Shown piece by piece: positions 63,171 through 64,000 of a DNA stretch of 64,000 nucleotides. Source of the DNA: an uncultured Pelagibacteraceae bacterium (GTDB taxonomy: Bacteria > Pseudomonadota > Alphaproteobacteria > Pelagibacterales > Pelagibacteraceae); contig CACHML010000002.1 of NCBI GenBank assembly GCA_902580945.1, positions 62,001 to 126,000 of the forward strand. Reading direction: 5' to 3'. Made by a program: the position numbers and the translations under genes. Under the pieces are notes generated by a model, which did no database searches, was not told the DNA's origin, and saw only the letters and a program-made list of their open reading frames with translations. Each line of letters starts with the position of its first letter. Position 1 is the first letter of the stretch.

Positions 63171-64000
63171 TTAAATCCAACCTTTAAATCTATTGTAAAT
63201 AATAGCTGCATATTCGTAAAATATTATTTTTATTTTGTCTAAACTTATACCCCATTGTAATTTACTTCTGGGGTTATCAATCATTTTTGGAATAATAACT
63301 TCGATGCTAGGAAAATTTTTTTTCCAAATTAATTTACTCCTTAAAGTGTGGTAAGGGGATGTTAAAAAAATAACACTATTTATGCCTTTTTTTTGAAGAA
63401 AATTATTAACTACCTGAATATTCTCATATGTATTATAAGGATCTTCTTTAATTACAATTATATCTTCTTTATTCACACCCTCGCTCACTAATAATGATTT
63501 AATTATTTCTGCCTCTCTAAAAATTGCAACCCTACCAGTTAAAGTTATTTTAATATCAGGATATTTCTCTTTAATTTTTTTAATATCAATTATTCTTTTT
63601 TGAAAACTTAAATTATGATAATTATTTTCTCCATCTCCTGAGAAGACTACCATCATTTTAGCCTCTTTGATTTGATCTTGAATAATTAAGTAATTTCCTA
63701 GATATGGGACTAAAGGTGATTTGAACATAATTATAAATAATATCAAAACTAAAGAAACTTTTTTCAAATTAGTATAGACAAATCTATTATATTCTTTCAA
63801 AAACTTATTTTTCCAGCTAATACTATTTGAGTTCTTATGAATAATGCTATTTTCAATCAATTCGTTAAAGAACTTAAATCGACTTTCCCACGAATTTTTT
63901 TTTGCAGCAGAAATTCTATTATTGACTTCAGATTTTGTATTTCTTTTTAAGCATTGTTTAATTTTTTCATTAAAAATTTCAAAATTTTTACCTATTTTAA
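63171..64000 (-). CDS. Probable fusion: glycosyltransferase C-terminus plus DUF218 (YdcF/SanA-like) domain, cut by window edge
   Basis: The C-terminal part is a DUF218 domain with VVFSGDGENNYHN, TGRVAIFREAEIIKSLL, EDPYNTYENIQVVNNFL and FLTSPYHTLRSKLI after one membrane helix (LVLILFIIMFKSPLVPYLG). A TTG at 63860 could start it, but the frame stays open upstream to base 64000 and there encodes NNRISAAKKNSWESRFKFF, the usual end of a GT4-type glycosyltransferase. No stop separates them and no ribosome site precedes the TTG. I therefore read one protein, with its start outside the window. It lies 5 bp before the O-antigen polymerase gene. DUF218 proteins are linked to envelope glycan metabolism, but the reaction is not established. 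Confidence 0.7.
   Translation of the reverse strand, partial: KIGKNFEIFNEKIKQCLKRNTKSEVNNRISAAKKNSWESRFKFFNELIENSIIHKNSNSISWKNKFLKEYNRFVYTNLKKVSLVLILFIIMFKSPLVPYLGNYLIIQDQIKEAKMMVVFSGDGENNYHNLSFQKRIIDIKKIKEKYPDIKITLTGRVAIFREAEIIKSLLVSEGVNKEDIIVIKEDPYNTYENIQVVNNFLQKKGINSVIFLTSPYHTLRSKLIWKKNFPSIEVIIPKMIDNPRSKLQWGISLDKIKIIFYEYAAIIYNRFKGWI

Noticed and set aside
1-64000. CRISPR arrays, insertion sequences, integrases or attachment-site repeats
   Set aside because: No regularly spaced repeats, transposase or integrase frames, or tRNA-flanking direct repeats were noticed; exhaustive repeat search was not possible by eye.

Overview
The window is a compact, strongly AT-rich bacterial chromosome segment that looks like SAR11 (Candidatus Pelagibacter, Alphaproteobacteria). 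The evidence is gene content and order seen directly: a circularly permuted two-piece tmRNA, a DUF1013/TrcR-type gene, zinc-free L31 and L36 ribosomal proteins, the order glmM-folP-ftsH-tilS-cpoB-pal-tolBARQ, the dxs-ispA-xseB cluster, and very short or overlapping gene junctions. I see no insertion sequences, no CRISPR array and no prophage block. The species assignment is inference from these features, not a database match.

Layout. 1-4 kb (minus): the start of miaA, then a periplasmic Do-type protease, a DUF2065 protein and HflC/HflK, a membrane quality-control operon. 4-6.2 kb: an Mrp-type P-loop ATPase, thymidylate synthase ThyX, the permuted tmRNA and tRNA-Leu. 6.3-14.5 kb: nadA-nadC, then pyruvate phosphate dikinase, both glycyl-tRNA synthetase subunits and an S49 peptidase. 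14.6-20.4 kb: isoprenoid, vitamin and aromatic genes (long-chain polyprenyl synthase, pdxH, aroC, dxs, ispA, xseB). 20.4-26.9 kb: a TsaC/Sua5 protein, an ABC-2 exporter, tRNA-Arg, rluD, rpoH, purA and thiD. 26.9-38.8 kb (all minus): glmM, folP, ftsH, tilS, the Tol-Pal system, a RuvC-like nuclease and yebC. 38.9-41 kb: a phosphoesterase, 5-formyl-THF cyclo-ligase, zapA and a coiled-coil protein. 41-49.3 kb (all plus): tkt-gap-pgk-fba-thiE-efp-suhB, then rpmE, DUF1013, rpsU and initiator tRNA. 49.4-52.5 kb (minus): three-subunit transhydrogenase, rpmJ and a lone 5S rRNA with its own promoter.

52.6-64 kb (all minus) is a surface polysaccharide island that is still more AT-rich than the rest. It holds nucleotide-sugar genes (CDP-glucose synthesis and dehydration, a sugar C-methyltransferase, an oxidoreductase, an epimerase), a polyprenyl-phosphate sugar synthase, a GT-C membrane glycosyltransferase, a WecA-like initiating transferase, an O-antigen polymerase/ligase and, at the right edge, what looks like a glycosyltransferase fused to a DUF218 domain. 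The position next to an isolated 5S gene matches the hypervariable region known in Pelagibacter between the 16S-23S genes and the 5S gene. The 16S-23S genes would then lie beyond the right edge, which cannot be seen here.

The most unusual points are the glycosyltransferase-DUF218 fusion, the 5S-rpmJ transcription unit, a probable AUU start for rpsU, an initiator tRNA lacking one of its three conserved G-C pairs, a phage-like RuvC with ruvAB and ybgC missing beside it, and polysaccharide enzymes that have lost expected metal ligands.
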